DNA from: Phaeobacter sp. QD34_24
Lineage (GTDB): Bacteria > Pseudomonadota > Alphaproteobacteria > Rhodobacterales > Rhodobacteraceae
Length of the DNA stretch: 64,000 bases
Direction of reading: 5' to 3'
NCBI RefSeq assembly: GCF_028890115.1
Contig: NZ_JARCJD010000015.1
Location: 54,138-118,137 of the forward strand
Part shown: positions 27,751 through 37,629 of the stretch, piece by piece
Layout of the letters: each line of letters starts with the position of its first letter
Numbering within the stretch: position 1 is the stretch's first letter
Position numbers and translations under genes: made by a program
The notes under the pieces: generated by a model
Databases searched by the model: none
Told to the model about the DNA's origin: nothing
Seen by the model: the letters and a program-made list of their open reading frames with translations, nothing else

Positions 27751-28515
27751 GTGAAATCTGCCACAGCGGATCAAAGCTTGGCCCCTTCGCCTCTCGGGGC
27801 CCTGGTGGAGTTGAAGGGCGTGACCCTGACCGCAGGCGCCAGACACGTCTTGCAGGATATCTCTTTTTCAGCAGCGGAGCCGCGGGTCGGGATCGTCGGG
27901 CGAAATGGATCCGGAAAGACCACGCTGGCGCGGGTCATCAGCGGCCTCGTCGCCCCCGACCAGGGCACTGCGCGCATTGAAGGCACGGATGTTTTCCGAG
28001 ACCGCAAGGCCGCGCTTGGTCTTGTCGGCATCCTGTTTCAGAACCCGGATCGGCAGATCATCTTTCCCACCGTGGAAGAAGAGCTTGGATTTGGGCTGCG
28101 GCAGATGGGTCTCGACAAGGCAGATGCCGATGACCGCGTCAGCCAGATCCTTGCACGGTTCGGAAAATCCCATTGGGCAAAGGCGCCGACGCATCTGCTG
28201 TCACAGGGGCAGAAACAGCTGGTCTGCCTGATGGCGATCCTGTCCATGGCGCCGCGTGTCATCATCCTGGACGAACCTTTTGCGGGGCTGGACATTTCCA
28301 CCCGCATGCAGCTGCAGAGAAGCCTAGACAGGGTGGATGCGCAGCTGTTTCACATATCGCACGACCCGCAGCACCTGGAAAGTTACGACAGGGTGCTCTG
28401 GATCGAGGCCGGCCAACTTAAGGCCGATGGCCCGGCACCGGAGGTGCTGCCCGCCTTTACCAGCCAGATGACCAAATGGGGGACGCAGGATGATCTCTCT
28501 GACCTCCCCGCTTGA
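27751..28515 (+). CDS. bioM: Biotin ECF transporter ATPase
   Basis: 254 residues, CbiO/EcfA-type ABC ATPase. Walker A is GRNGSGKTTL, the signature region LSQGQKQ and Walker B VIILDEPFAGLD. It powers biotin uptake with BioN and BioY. Starts at a GTG preceded by AGGAAGGAG. The next gene begins 26 bases inside its 3' end. Assignment as bioM rather than a cobalt or other ECF ATPase rests on the downstream bioY. Confidence 0.9.
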   Translation: MKSATADQSLAPSPLGALVELKGVTLTAGARHVLQDISFSAAEPRVGIVGRNGSGKTTLARVISGLVAPDQGTARIEGTDVFRDRKAALGLVGILFQNPDRQIIFPTVEEELGFGLRQMGLDKADADDRVSQILARFGKSHWAKAPTHLLSQGQKQLVCLMAILSMAPRVIILDEPFAGLDISTRMQLQRSLDRVDAQLFHISHDPQHLESYDRVLWIEAGQLKADGPAPEVLPAFTSQMTKWGTQDDLSDLPA

Positions 28516-29089
28516 AACCTGGGCCCATCGGGTTCCGGTCGGCTGGAAACTTGCCGCGCTCTCTGGCGCGACCCTCATGCTGTTCTCGCTGCAGTCGATC
28601 ATCCTGCAGGTCGCCGCGCTGACCCTGGCCTTGATGCTTTATCTCAGTGCAGGTTCTCTGTTTGCGCGCAGCGGGCTGAAGACCCTGCGCATCCTCTGGC
28701 CCTTCTTCGCCGTTATCGTGGTATGGCACCTAATCGAAGGCACACCTCAGAAAGGTCTGATGATCGCCCTGCGCCTTGCCAATACGGTGGCGCTGGCCAA
28801 CTTCGTCACCATGACCAGCCGCCTGTCGGACATGATCGATGTAGCCGCCTGGCTGCTGACCCCGTTTCGGCACATCGGGCTGAAGACCCGCGCCCTGGAG
28901 ATCGCAATCGCGCTGGTCATCCGGTTTACCCCGCTGCTGGGTCGGCGCGGCGCGCAACTGATCGAGGCCTGGCGGGCCAGATCGGCGCGCCACCCGTCCT
29001 GGCGCATTGCCCTGCCTATGACCGTTCTGGCGCTGGATGACGCCGATCACGTTGCCGAAGCGCTGAAGGCACGGGGCGGCATTCACTGA
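28490..29089 (+). CDS. bioN: Biotin ECF transporter membrane component (EcfT)
   Basis: 199 residues, an EcfT-type transmembrane protein with about five hydrophobic helices. It has the two arginine-containing coupling motifs expected near the C-terminus: AWRARSARH and ALKARGGIH, which contact the ATPase. It overlaps bioM by 26 bases and is followed by bioY 50 bases later, so bioMNY forms one unit. Confidence 0.9.
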   Translation: MISLTSPLETWAHRVPVGWKLAALSGATLMLFSLQSIILQVAALTLALMLYLSAGSLFARSGLKTLRILWPFFAVIVVWHLIEGTPQKGLMIALRLANTVALANFVTMTSRLSDMIDVAAWLLTPFRHIGLKTRALEIAIALVIRFTPLLGRRGAQLIEAWRARSARHPSWRIALPMTVLALDDADHVAEALKARGGIH

Positions 29090-29139
29090 CATTCCCGCCT
29101 TGGCACAGTGACCGAGGCGCAAGAAAGGATCACAACACC

Positions 29140-29688
29140 ATGGAACGTTCCGTTGCCTATATCGCTCTTTTTGCAGCGCTGACCGCCGCATTGGGTCTTG
29201 TCCCGCAGATTACCCTCGCCTTTGGGGTGCCGGTCACCGCGCAAAGCCTTGGCATCATGCTGTGCGGCACGGTTCTGGGCGCCCGCCGCGGGTTTCTTGC
29301 GGTGCTGCTGTTCCTGCTGCTGGTGGCTCTGGGCCTGCCGCTGTTGTCCGGCGGGCGCGGCGGCCTTGGCGTCTTTGCCTCGCCCACCGCGGGCTTCCTG
29401 TTTGGCTTTCCGGTCGCGGCCTTTGTCACCGGCCTGATCATGGAGCGCATGCGGTCGCTGCCGCTGCTGCCCATCGCCATCCTGGCATCGCTCCTGGGAG
29501 GGATCCTTGTGCTCTATCTGTTCGGAGTGAGCGGCATGGCCATCACGCTCGACAAATCCTTCACCGAAGCCGCCGCCCTGATCCTGATCTTTATCCCCGG
29601 TGACATCCTGAAAGCGGTGATTGCCGGTGTCCTGACAGCCGGTCTGGCCCGTGCCCGCCCAGGCAGCCTTCTGTCGCGCCCGGCCTGA
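29140..29688 (+). CDS. bioY: Biotin transporter substrate-binding subunit (S component)
   Basis: 182 residues, six hydrophobic helices, with the BioY pattern: ALTAALGLVPQITLAFGVPVTAQSLGIMLCG (in parts), LGARRG, GRGGLGVFASPTAGFLFGFP and IPGDILKAVIAG. It binds biotin in the inner membrane and can work alone or with BioMN. I find no TTATnnATAA-type BioR box upstream of the operon. The organism may therefore scavenge biotin constitutively, or use another regulator. Confidence 0.93.
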   Translation: MERSVAYIALFAALTAALGLVPQITLAFGVPVTAQSLGIMLCGTVLGARRGFLAVLLFLLLVALGLPLLSGGRGGLGVFASPTAGFLFGFPVAAFVTGLIMERMRSLPLLPIAILASLLGGILVLYLFGVSGMAITLDKSFTEAAALILIFIPGDILKAVIAGVLTAGLARARPGSLLSRPA

Positions 29689-29956
29689 CCGATCCATCAC
29701 AGCACACGGAGCGGGCTTTGCCGCCTGTTCCGTGTCGCGCCCGGGGGCCGCGCGACGGATCAAACCTGGGCGCGGCTCTCATCCCCTGTTTCAGATCCAT
29801 ATCTGCTGAAGTCCCGCCTGCGAGGGGTGATTTCAGACCTGCAGACTGTCGCTGAACGCGGCACTTTGTCCCCGATTTGCGCGCGACCATAAAGTCTTTG
29901 CAAAGGTTTCGATTCGATACTTACGCAGACGCGAACGGAACAGAGGCACTACAATT

Positions 29957-32368
29957 ATGAATGGTGGAGCTCCCACTGGCGCAAAGACGCGCTTCCTTTC
30001 AATCGCCAATATGCGCATGAAGACAAAGGTCATGCTGGTTGCAGCCGGACCCTTGATCCTGACATTGTCGATCGGCGTGATCGCCAGCCTGAATCTCCAT
30101 CGCATGGCTGACACGGACCGCTGGGTCACTCATGCCCATCACGTCCTGTCCGAAGCCGATACGGTTGTCTCCGCCGCGGTTGACATGGAAACCGGCATGC
30201 GCGGCTATCTTCTGGCCGGGCAGGCAGAGTTTCTGGCCCCCTATGAAACCGGCAGCACCGTCGCCCATGACACCCTGGCCAGGCTCCAGGACACCGTGAG
30301 CGACAACCCCGCGCAGGTCGCCCGCCTGAAAGAGGCTGAAGCGGTCTTGACCGAGTGGCAGGCCAAGATTGCCGAAACGCAGATCCAGCTGCGCCGCGAT
30401 ATCGGCGATGCGCCCACCATGAACGACATGGCTGCAGAAGTGAAAAAGGGCGCCGGGAAAGCCTATTTCGACAGGTTCCGAGAGTTGATCTCCAGCTTCA
30501 TCGCCTTCGAAGAGGACTTGCTGGTAGACCGGTCGCGCGCCTTTGCGGATCTTACCAGCTTTGGCGATGTCAGCGGCAGTGCCGCCAATGATGCCATGAA
30601 ATGGGTCGATCACACCCATCGGGTCATTGCCACGGCCAAAGATATCCTTGCCGCAGCCGTGGATATGGAAACCGGCATGCGCGGCTTCCTCCTGGCCGGG
30701 GATGAGGCCTTCATGACCCCCTTGAACACGGGCGCCGAGACATTCGACCGACTGGTCGCAGAGCTGTCCGAAACCGTCAAGGACGACCCGGAACAGGTCG
30801 CGCGTCTGGCGCAAATCAGCACGATCATCACCGAGTGGCGCGCAAATGCCGTTGCGCCAATCATCGACCTGCGCCGCGACATCGGGGACGCCAAGACCAT
30901 GGATGACATGGCCGATCTGATCGGCGAGGCCCGCGGCAAGGTCTTTTTCGATCAGTTCCGCGCCATCATGGAAGACTTCATGGCCGTCGAAGAAGAGCTG
31001 ATGGCAGAGCGCGAGGCCGCGAAGGCCGAGACATCCGCCATGACCGAAACCATGATCCTGGGCGCCGTGGCCACAGCCGTTATCGTCGGCGGTCTTCTGG
31101 CCTGGCTGATCGGCTCGAACATTGCTGCGGCTATCGTCTCTCTGACCCGCGCCATGACCGGCCTGGCGGATGGCGACAACACCGTGGAAATCTCCGGCAA
31201 GCGCCGCGGCGATGAAGTTGGCCAGATGGCCCGGTCGCTGGACATTTTCCGCCAGAAGCTGATCCGCGAAAAGGAACTGGAAGCGGAGCAGAAGAAACGC
31301 GACGCGGAACAGGGTGTGGTTGTCACCAAGCTGACCGAGCGCCTGTCGTTGCTGGCTCAGGGGGATCTGACCATCACCATCGACAGTGCCTTCCCTGAAG
31401 ACTACGAACAGCTGCGGCTCGATTTCAACAAGACGGTCGAGAACCTCAACGGTACCGTTTCTCAGGTGGTCGAGTCCGCCGCCAGCATCCGCAATGGCGC
31501 GGCCGAGATCAGCCAGTCCTCGGACGACCTGTCGCACCGCACCGAAAGCCAGGCCGCAACCCTGGAGGAAACCGCCGCCGCCCTCGATGAGCTGACCGCA
31601 AGCGTGAAATCCGCCGCCGAAGGTGCGCGCAGCGTCGAGAACATCATGGACGAGGCCAAGCAGGAAGCCGAAAACAGCGGCACCGTGGTGCAAAGCGCGG
31701 TCTCGGCGATGACCGAGATCGAGCAGTCCTCGACCCATATCGCCCAGATCATCGGCGTGATCGACGACATCGCCTTCCAGACCAACCTCCTGGCGCTGAA
31801 CGCCGGGGTCGAGGCTGCCCGAGCAGGCGAAGCAGGCCGTGGTTTTGCGGTGGTGGCCTCCGAAGTGCGCGCCCTGGCGCAGCGCTCCTCGGATGCGGCG
31901 ATGGAGATCAAGACGCTGATCAGCGATTCCTCGCGCCAGGTGGAGCGCGGTGTGGATCTGGTCGGCAAGGCGGGCGAGGCGCTCAATAGCATCGTCGAGC
32001 GGGTGAACCATATCTCGAAACTGGTGACCGACATTGCCGAGGGCGCGGTGGAGCAGTCCACCGGCCTGGGCGAGATCAACACCGGCGTGGTGCAGCTGGA
32101 CCAGGTGACCCAGCAGAACGCGGCGATGGTGGAACAGGCGACGGCGGCGGGTCACATGCTGAACAGCGACGCGACCAAACTGGCCGAGCTGGTGGCCCAC
32201 TTCAAGATCTCGGGCGGTGGCGGCATCACGCAGCTGAGCGCGCCGAAAGCCGCCCCGAGCGCCCCGACGGCCCATGGCGACGACGACTGGGATTTCAGCG
32301 ACGTCACCCCGGCCGCCGCAACCGGCACCGACGGCAATGCCGCCTTGGACAAGTGGCAGGATTTCTGA
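29957..32368 (+). CDS. Methyl-accepting chemotaxis protein with two CHASE3-like sensor domains
   Basis: 803 residues. TM1 is about 24-45. The periplasmic part is a tandem duplication of one 160-residue unit: VDMETGMRG at 75 and again at 235, and LRRDIGDA at 145 and again at 305. TM2 is about 367-388, then HAMP, then the signalling domain with the hairpin tip around [24 protein letters not shown] (in parts). The end, [11 protein letters not shown], carries the short acidic/aromatic tail usual for CheR/CheB docking in this group. From 31463 on it is almost the same DNA as the receptor at 56-58 kb. No methylation-pathway gene is adjacent. Confidence 0.93.
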   Translation: MNGGAPTGAKTRFLSIANMRMKTKVMLVAAGPLILTLSIGVIASLNLHRMADTDRWVTHAHHVLSEADTVVSAAVDMETGMRGYLLAGQAEFLAPYETGSTVAHDTLARLQDTVSDNPAQVARLKEAEAVLTEWQAKIAETQIQLRRDIGDAPTMNDMAAEVKKGAGKAYFDRFRELISSFIAFEEDLLVDRSRAFADLTSFGDVSGSAANDAMKWVDHTHRVIATAKDILAAAVDMETGMRGFLLAGDEAFMTPLNTGAETFDRLVAELSETVKDDPEQVARLAQISTIITEWRANAVAPIIDLRRDIGDAKTMDDMADLIGEARGKVFFDQFRAIMEDFMAVEEELMAEREAAKAETSAMTETMILGAVATAVIVGGLLAWLIGSNIAAAIVSLTRAMTGLADGDNTVEISGKRRGDEVGQMARSLDIFRQKLIREKELEAEQKKRDAEQGVVVTKLTERLSLLAQGDLTITIDSAFPEDYEQLRLDFNKTVENLNGTVSQVVESAASIRNGAAEISQSSDDLSHRTESQAATLEETAAALDELTASVKSAAEGARSVENIMDEAKQEAENSGTVVQSAVSAMTEIEQSSTHIAQIIGVIDDIAFQTNLLALNAGVEAARAGEAGRGFAVVASEVRALAQRSSDAAMEIKTLISDSSRQVERGVDLVGKAGEALNSIVERVNHISKLVTDIAEGAVEQSTGLGEINTGVVQLDQVTQQNAAMVEQATAAGHMLNSDATKLAELVAHFKISGGGGITQLSAPKAAPSAPTAHGDDDWDFSDVTPAAATGTDGNAALDKWQDF
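30107..31066 (+). repeat. Tandem 480-bp duplication inside the chemoreceptor gene
   Basis: Units of about 480 bases (30107-30586 and 30587-31066) encode the two CHASE3-like domains. Motifs recur exactly 160 codons apart, and parts are still alike in DNA, for example around 30179 and 30659. Confidence 0.8.
31463..32368 (+). repeat. 0.9-kb inverted repeat, copy 1 (3' part of first mcp)
   Basis: Nearly identical to the reverse complement of 56000-56902. The difference in length is three bases (one aspartate codon near the end). Scattered substitutions are mostly silent. Similarity stops at the stop codons. Confidence 0.92.
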
Positions 32369-32398
32369 TCCGGCGATACGTCCGACGCAAAGCAAGAG

Positions 32399-32420
32399 GG
32401 CGACCTTCGGGTCGTCTTCT
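32399..32420 (+). terminator. Terminator-like hairpin after first mcp
   Basis: GGCGACC (32399-32405), TTCG tetraloop, GGTCGTC (32410-32416), then TTCT. Seven pairs including one G-U with an extra-stable loop, but a short T run. Confidence 0.6.
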
Positions 32421-32440
32421 GTCGTTCAAGCTGAGGGGAA

Positions 32441-32527
32441 TGGTGCCCAGGAGAGGACTCGAACCTCCACGTCCATACGGACACTAGCACCTGAAGCTAG
32501 CGCGTCTACCAATTCCGCCACCTGGGC
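32441..32527 (-). tRNA. tRNA-Leu (anticodon CAG)
   Basis: 87 bases including an encoded CCA end. The acceptor stem GCCCAGG pairs with CCTGGGC. The anticodon loop TTCAGGT sits on a CTAGC/GCTAG stem, giving anticodon CAG (32491-32493 on the opposite strand). It has the long variable arm of class II tRNAs (GTGTCCGTATGGACGT) and a normal T arm GGTTCGAGTCC. Confidence 0.97.
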
Positions 32528-32768
32528 AGGTGTCGTGAAGCGGCGTATACGCATCGGCGGCAGGGGCGTCAAACGGATTCTTGCACCCATAGGTCGCGAT
32601 GGCTCAGGATCGGCCTGACTGGGTCCTGCCACGCAGGGCAGATCGGTCAAACACCCGGTTGAATGGCTGTCATTTATGATGAAACTGCGGTTCGAGTCGA
32701 GATTTGCGCCTTGTTTGAAATGATCCGGGCCGCTAGATCGGATCTGGAGCAACTGTAGGAGCCAAAAG

Positions 32769-33758
32769 ATGTCCAAGCTGGTTACGATCTATGGCGGATC
32801 CGGTTTTGTCGGTCGCTACATTGCGCGCCGCATGGCCAAGGAAGGCTGGCGCGTGCGCGTGGCGGTGCGCCGTCCCAATGAAGCGATGCACGTAAAGCCC
32901 TACGGGGTGCCGGGGCAGGTCGAACCGGTTTTCTGCAACATTCGCGATGATGCCTCTGTCGCTGCGGTCATGCAGGGCGCGGATGCGGTGGTGAACTGCG
33001 TCGGCGTGCTGAACGAGCTGGGCAAGAACACCTTTGACGCGGTTCAGGCCGAAGGCGCCGGGCGCATCGCACGGATCGCAGCCGACCAGGGTGTGGATCA
33101 GCTGGTGCATCTGTCGGCCATCGGTGCCGATGCCGAAAGCGACAGCGATTACGCCCGCAGCAAGGCCGAAGGCGAAGCAGCCGTGCAGGCGGCCTTCCCG
33201 TCCGCGGTGATCCTGCGCCCCTCGATCATCTTTGGCACCGAGGATCAGTTCTTCAACCGCTTTGCCGGGATGACCCGCCTGTCGCCGATCCTGCCGATCG
33301 CTGGCGGCGCAACCCGCTTCCAGCCGGTCTATGTGGACGATGTGGCACGGGCCGCGGTCGCCGGTGTTCTGGGCCAGGCCGAACCGGGCGTCTACGAGCT
33401 GGGCGGCCCCGAGGTGAAGACATTTGCCGAATTGATGCAGGACATGCTGCAGGTGATCCACCGCCGCCGTATCGTCCTGTCGCTGCCGCGTTTCGTGGCC
33501 GGGATCGTGGCGCTTGGCTTTGACATCCTGCAGTTCGTGAGCTTCCAGCTGATCGAGAACAAGGTGCTGACCCGCGATCAGCTGAAGAACCTCGGCCGTG
33601 ACAATGTGGTCTCTGACGGTGCCAAGGGCTTTGCCGATCTGGGGATCAAACCGTCGCTGATGGGGCCGGTCCTGCCGGATTACCTGTGGAAATTCCGCCC
33701 CTCTGGCCAATATGACGAGATGACCGCCTCGGCCCGCAACCTGCGGGGCGACGCCTGA
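32769..33758 (+). CDS. NDUFA9-like atypical SDR / NAD(P)-binding protein
   Basis: 329 residues with an N-terminal Rossmann fold (TIYGGSGFVGRYIARRM), then VNCVGVLNELGKNTFDAV, HLSAIGADAESDSDYARSK and RPSIIFGTEDQFFNRFA. It matches the NDUFA9-like proteins that accompany complex I in alphaproteobacteria and mitochondria, where the nucleotide has a structural rather than catalytic role. The usual Y-x-x-x-K is present as YARSK. No complex I genes are adjacent. A good terminator follows. Confidence 0.85.
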   Translation: MSKLVTIYGGSGFVGRYIARRMAKEGWRVRVAVRRPNEAMHVKPYGVPGQVEPVFCNIRDDASVAAVMQGADAVVNCVGVLNELGKNTFDAVQAEGAGRIARIAADQGVDQLVHLSAIGADAESDSDYARSKAEGEAAVQAAFPSAVILRPSIIFGTEDQFFNRFAGMTRLSPILPIAGGATRFQPVYVDDVARAAVAGVLGQAEPGVYELGGPEVKTFAELMQDMLQVIHRRRIVLSLPRFVAGIVALGFDILQFVSFQLIENKVLTRDQLKNLGRDNVVSDGAKGFADLGIKPSLMGPVLPDYLWKFRPSGQYDEMTASARNLRGDA

Positions 33759-33802
33759 GGTCCGGCATGGATCACGGCAGGTAAAAAGACGAAGATAGAT
33801 GG

Positions 33803-33829
33803 GCGCGGAGTTTCGGCTCCGCGCTTTTT
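33803..33829 (+). terminator. Intrinsic terminator after the NDUFA9-like gene
   Basis: GCGCGGAG (33803-33810), six-base loop, CTCCGCGC (33817-33824), then TTTTT. Strong, and oriented for the plus-strand gene. Confidence 0.92.
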
Positions 33830-33903
33830 CTTTCTCCGCATGCGGACGTGATCGCCTGGATCCGGGACGGCTGTTTGCGTCGCCCCGGCTGTCTGGCCTG
33901 TGA

Positions 33904-36066
33904 TCAGAAGGTCATGGAGTAGCCGATCCAGAACCTCCGCCCTTCATCGGCGACCGGAATGAGCTGCCCAGTCAGGGGGTTGGTGCGCACGGATGTGCCG
34001 GTCGGGTTCAGCTGGTCGGTGTTGAACAGGTTGTCCACGGCAAAGCTGAATTCCCCCGGGCCGATGTTCTTGGCCATGCGGAGGTTCACGCGGGTGGTCT
34101 CCTCCAGTACCTGAACACCGGGCTTGCCGCGTTCGCCGGTATAGACCACCTCACCGGCAAGGCGCAGGCCGTTGGCAAAGATGTAGTCGCCATAGAGCGT
34201 GGCCTTGATCGGAGCGCCGATCCGGTTGTTCGGCAGCCAACTGTCGGTGCTGCCATCACCCGTGGTATCGGTGCGCCCTTCAGTGAAGGAGGCGGCGATC
34301 CCGAGGTTCAGCGCATCATTGACCGCGAAATCGGCAATGGCCTCGGCACCCCAGGTCTCTTCCCGTTGCTGGGTGATGGTATTGGTGGCGGAGTCGAAGA
34401 CGGTGCCCTCGTCGGATTCGGCATAAAAGGCCGAGGCCTCGATCTGGAAGCGGTTGCCGCTGTGGCGCAGGCCCAGTTCAAAGGTATCCACGATCTGCGC
34501 ATCCGGCCCGATCGAGGCAAAGGACACGGTCTGCCCCGGCAGGAAGGGGTTCGCCGCCATGGCGCGGCGGGTGAAGGCGCCCACATCCGGGAGCGAGAAG
34601 CCCTGCGAGAAACCGGCGAATAGGCTGGTGGCCGGGGTCAGGTGGTAGACAGCGCCCAGGTTGAACACCACGGCGTCATACTCGAAATCGCCTCCGACGA
34701 CAGTGACGGCAGGCAGCACGGCCGGGCCGCCCGCGGTCAGCTGCACCGCATCCGGGCGGGTGAAATTGTCGACGCTGAGGTCAAAACGTTCATAGCGCAG
34801 CCCGCCGGAGAGTTCGAAATCGCCCAGCTCTGCGTCGACCTGGGCAAACAGGGCGACGCTGTTCTGGGTCATCGGTGCGATCACGTCCTGACCGTCCAGC
34901 AGGGTCTGGCGGACATCGTCGCGGCCCAGATCCAGTCCCCAGGTGAGCTGGGTTCCGGCGCCGATCTGCGACCGGACGGTCGAGCGCAGACCATAGGTTT
35001 CGGTGTTGAGCTGGCTTTGTGCCAGCGGGTTCTGCGCGGGGTTGACTGTGCTCACCGGGTAATAGAGCGGGTTGGCGATGCCTGCGGGCACAAAGGCGGC
35101 CTGACGGCTGTTGTCGGTGGCATAGGCCTGCACTTCCAACTCACCGATGGCCAGGGCAGAGTTCTGGTACTTCAGCGTCAGCGCATTGGTTTCATCCTTT
35201 ACGGGCGCACCGCTATAGGGCTGCGTCGTGTCGACGCTGACCGGGTTGGTCAGGTAGTTGGAGAAGAACTCCGGCGTCTGCTCGTAGCGGTTCACATCCA
35301 GGCTCAGGTCAAAGCGATGGGCATCGACGGTATAGTCGGCGGCAATGCCCAGGGCGTAGTTCCGGTTGTTGTCACCGCCGCCCTGGCCCACCAGCGGGTC
35401 AGAGGGCAACTGGCGCCCTGCGCCGTCGTAACGGTCTCCCATGCCCTTGGTGTTGAGTTCCAGCCGCAGGCCCAGGTTATCAAGGCGCCGGTCATGGGCC
35501 AGGAACAGCTCATATCCAAGGCTGCCCGAAGGATCCTCATCCTGGGCCGACAGGCGGGTGATCACCTGGGTCTGGTTCACGTCGCCCGCCTGTTTGGTGA
35601 CGATATTGATGGTACCGCCGGTGGCACCATTGCCGAACTGGGCGTTGGATCCCTTGATGATCTCGATCCGCTCGACCGAGTTGGGGTTGATCAGGGCCAA
35701 CTCGCGGTCAAAGCCACGCAGCTCGCTGGTGCGGGCCACGCCGTTGATCAGGATCTGGATGTTGCGGCCGCGCAGGGTCTGGCTGGCGCCAGAAACCGTC
35801 CCGTTGGAGACCGACAGGCCCGGGACCAGGTCCGACAGCAGCTTTTCCAGGGTGTCGCTGGTGGCGATCCGGTCCTCCAGATCGGCGCTGGTGATGACCT
35901 GGACCGTGCCGGGAATGGCCGAGGCTTCGGAGTTGCTGCGATACGCCGTCACCACGATCGGGTCCAATACGACCACCGATCCATCGGCCTCCTGGGCTGC
36001 CAGCGGTGCCGCAGCAAAAAGGGTGGTCAGCGCACTGCCAGCCAGCAGCAGGTTATTCGTTCTCAT
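33904..36066 (-). CDS. TonB-dependent outer-membrane receptor, probable siderophore receptor
   Basis: 720 residues. Signal peptide 1-25 (cleaved near LAAQ), a TonB-box-like LDPIVVTA, then the plug domain (DTLEKLLSDLVPGLSV, LRGRNIQILING, NSVERIEIIKGSNAQFGNGATGG in parts) and a 22-strand barrel ending in the aromatic IGYSMTF. It takes up a ferric siderophore or similar ligand using TonB energy. The FptX/RhtX-like MFS gene just upstream on the same strand (43 bases) would carry the ligand across the inner membrane. No biosynthesis genes are present, so it probably uses a foreign siderophore. Confidence 0.9.
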   Translation of the reverse strand: MRTNNLLLAGSALTTLFAAAPLAAQEADGSVVVLDPIVVTAYRSNSEASAIPGTVQVITSADLEDRIATSDTLEKLLSDLVPGLSVSNGTVSGASQTLRGRNIQILINGVARTSELRGFDRELALINPNSVERIEIIKGSNAQFGNGATGGTINIVTKQAGDVNQTQVITRLSAQDEDPSGSLGYELFLAHDRRLDNLGLRLELNTKGMGDRYDGAGRQLPSDPLVGQGGGDNNRNYALGIAADYTVDAHRFDLSLDVNRYEQTPEFFSNYLTNPVSVDTTQPYSGAPVKDETNALTLKYQNSALAIGELEVQAYATDNSRQAAFVPAGIANPLYYPVSTVNPAQNPLAQSQLNTETYGLRSTVRSQIGAGTQLTWGLDLGRDDVRQTLLDGQDVIAPMTQNSVALFAQVDAELGDFELSGGLRYERFDLSVDNFTRPDAVQLTAGGPAVLPAVTVVGGDFEYDAVVFNLGAVYHLTPATSLFAGFSQGFSLPDVGAFTRRAMAANPFLPGQTVSFASIGPDAQIVDTFELGLRHSGNRFQIEASAFYAESDEGTVFDSATNTITQQREETWGAEAIADFAVNDALNLGIAASFTEGRTDTTGDGSTDSWLPNNRIGAPIKATLYGDYIFANGLRLAGEVVYTGERGKPGVQVLEETTRVNLRMAKNIGPGEFSFAVDNLFNTDQLNPTGTSVRTNPLTGQLIPVADEGRRFWIGYSMTF

Positions 36067-36108
36067 TGACGTTTCCTTTGGTTGGTGTCCTCCGGAGTGG
36101 CTGGCCGA

Positions 36109-37383
36109 TCAGGCTGGCTTGTGCAGCTTGGTGCGCTCCGGGTGTGATTTTGCGAGAAGAACCAGCGCTGCCATGCCGGTGACGAGCGACAGGGCGCAGG
36201 CCGTCCAGAACACGAGCGCATATCCCAGGGCCTGTGCCATCACCCCGGCCGCCATCGACCCGGTCATATAGACCAGCAGGTTTGCGCTGGAGAGAATGGT
36301 GAAATCGGTCCCGGCCTGGGACAGGGAGGAGACCCGCATGAAGGCGGTGTAAAGCCCGGTGATCTCCATATAGCGACAAAAGGTATTGGCCATGGATAGG
36401 GCGACCAGCACCTCATGCGGCATCCCCTGCATGGCAGCCAGGGCAAAAAGGGCAAAGATCAGGGTGCGCAGCGCAACCAGCATGGCAAAGAACAGGCCCA
36501 AGCCCCAGCGATTGATGACCAGCATGCCAAGGCCGGCACCCACCAGCCCGACCACAGCCGCCGAGCCGCCGGAAATCAGGCCGATCAGCGACAGGGAAAA
36601 CCCGGCATCCACCAGGAAGCTCTGCTCCAGCGCCTTGATCAGCCCTTCGGGCAGGCGAAAGATCAGGGCAAACCCCAGGGCCGCCCAGGCACCGGGGCGG
36701 GCAAAGAAGCGGCGCAGCCGGGGGCGCTGCTGCTGTTGGGCAAGATCGGTGTCGATCCTGCGTCCCAGATGTTCGGGGACGGTCAGAAAGGCGGTGACGG
36801 CAATCATCGAACATATGCCTGCGGTCAGGACGGCCGTCTGCCAGCCTGCAAGTTCATACAGGACCAACGTGCCGGAGCCGCCGAAAAGAACCCCTGCGGC
36901 CACGGCGCTGCTTTGGATGGCATTGCCGCCCGATTGCGCCTGCGGCGGCAGATGTTCGACCGCGTAGCCGTCTGAGGCGATATCCTGCGTGGCCGAGGCC
37001 AGTGACATCACGAACAGAAGCGGAAAGAACAACCCGATATCGGCAATCGGATCCAACAGGGCCAGGCGCGCGACCACGGCAAGAATTGTCAGCTGGGCCG
37101 CCAGGATCACCCCCTTGCGGCCAATTCGCGGATGTTGCGACAGCCGGTCGATCCAGGGCGCCCAGAACGCCTTGACCACCCAGGGCAGCATCAGAATGCC
37201 GAGGCCCCCGATCACCGACAAGTCAGCGCCGCGTGCCCGCAGAATGGGCGGCAGGGCTGCGGCCACCAGGTAAAGCGGAATGGCCTGCGCCACATAGAGC
37301 CCGGTCAGCGCCGCATAGACCCGCGCAACGGGTTTGTGGCGCTGCGCGCCGCTGCCGCGCAGATCCGTCCTGGTTTCCAACAT
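36109..37383 (-). CDS. MFS transporter, RhtX/FptX (AmpG-like) siderophore uptake family
   Basis: 424 residues, about twelve hydrophobic helices. The N-terminal half has YVAQAIPLYLVAAALPPILRARG, WVVKAFWAPWIDRL and SLASATQDIASDGYAVEHL, the pattern of RhtX/FptX and AmpG transporters (SATQDI with DGYAV). These import ferri-siderophores through the inner membrane without an ABC system. The ATG at 37383 follows AAGG; a TTG at 37404 is possible. Co-oriented with the TonB receptor, so the two are probably one operon. Confidence 0.85.
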   Translation of the reverse strand: MLETRTDLRGSGAQRHKPVARVYAALTGLYVAQAIPLYLVAAALPPILRARGADLSVIGGLGILMLPWVVKAFWAPWIDRLSQHPRIGRKGVILAAQLTILAVVARLALLDPIADIGLFFPLLFVMSLASATQDIASDGYAVEHLPPQAQSGGNAIQSSAVAAGVLFGGSGTLVLYELAGWQTAVLTAGICSMIAVTAFLTVPEHLGRRIDTDLAQQQQRPRLRRFFARPGAWAALGFALIFRLPEGLIKALEQSFLVDAGFSLSLIGLISGGSAAVVGLVGAGLGMLVINRWGLGLFFAMLVALRTLIFALFALAAMQGMPHEVLVALSMANTFCRYMEITGLYTAFMRVSSLSQAGTDFTILSSANLLVYMTGSMAAGVMAQALGYALVFWTACALSLVTGMAALVLLAKSHPERTKLHKPA

Positions 37384-37457
37384 GCCTGTTTGCCTTGCGT
37401 CCAATATTCGAAATCAGGCTGATACTAGAGTGATTTAATCAGGAACTTCAACTAAAA

Positions 37458-37471
37458 TGAGCATATGCTCA
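37458..37471. promoter_or_regulatory. 14-bp perfect palindrome in AT-rich DNA upstream of the siderophore-uptake operon
   Basis: TGAGCATATGCTCA is a perfect palindrome, 75 bases before the MFS start. Its surroundings (37405-37510) are far richer in A and T than the rest of the window. It is a candidate operator, either for iron control or for the TetR gene upstream. It does not match the Fur, Irr or RirA patterns I know. Confidence 0.5.
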
Positions 37472-37629
37472 CAAAAACGAAAACATTCATTAAATACAAT
37501 AATATAATTACACGCTCCCAGCGGCCTAGGGCTGGATCTTGAATGACAGAGGGGTGGTGGAATCAAATCGGCTCGTCACGGGCCTGCCGGTGATGGCACT
37601 GTCAGACGAGGCGAGGAGAGATCACAAGT

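Noticed and set aside
29999..32395. A 798-codon open frame antisense to the first mcp gene, and similar ones under cheA (59383-61581), the GGDEF-EAL gene (25195-27129) and the ABC genes (8688-10640)
   Set aside because: Each covers a gene with complete domains and motifs on the other strand. Composition is His/Gln/Gly-rich without any fold signature.
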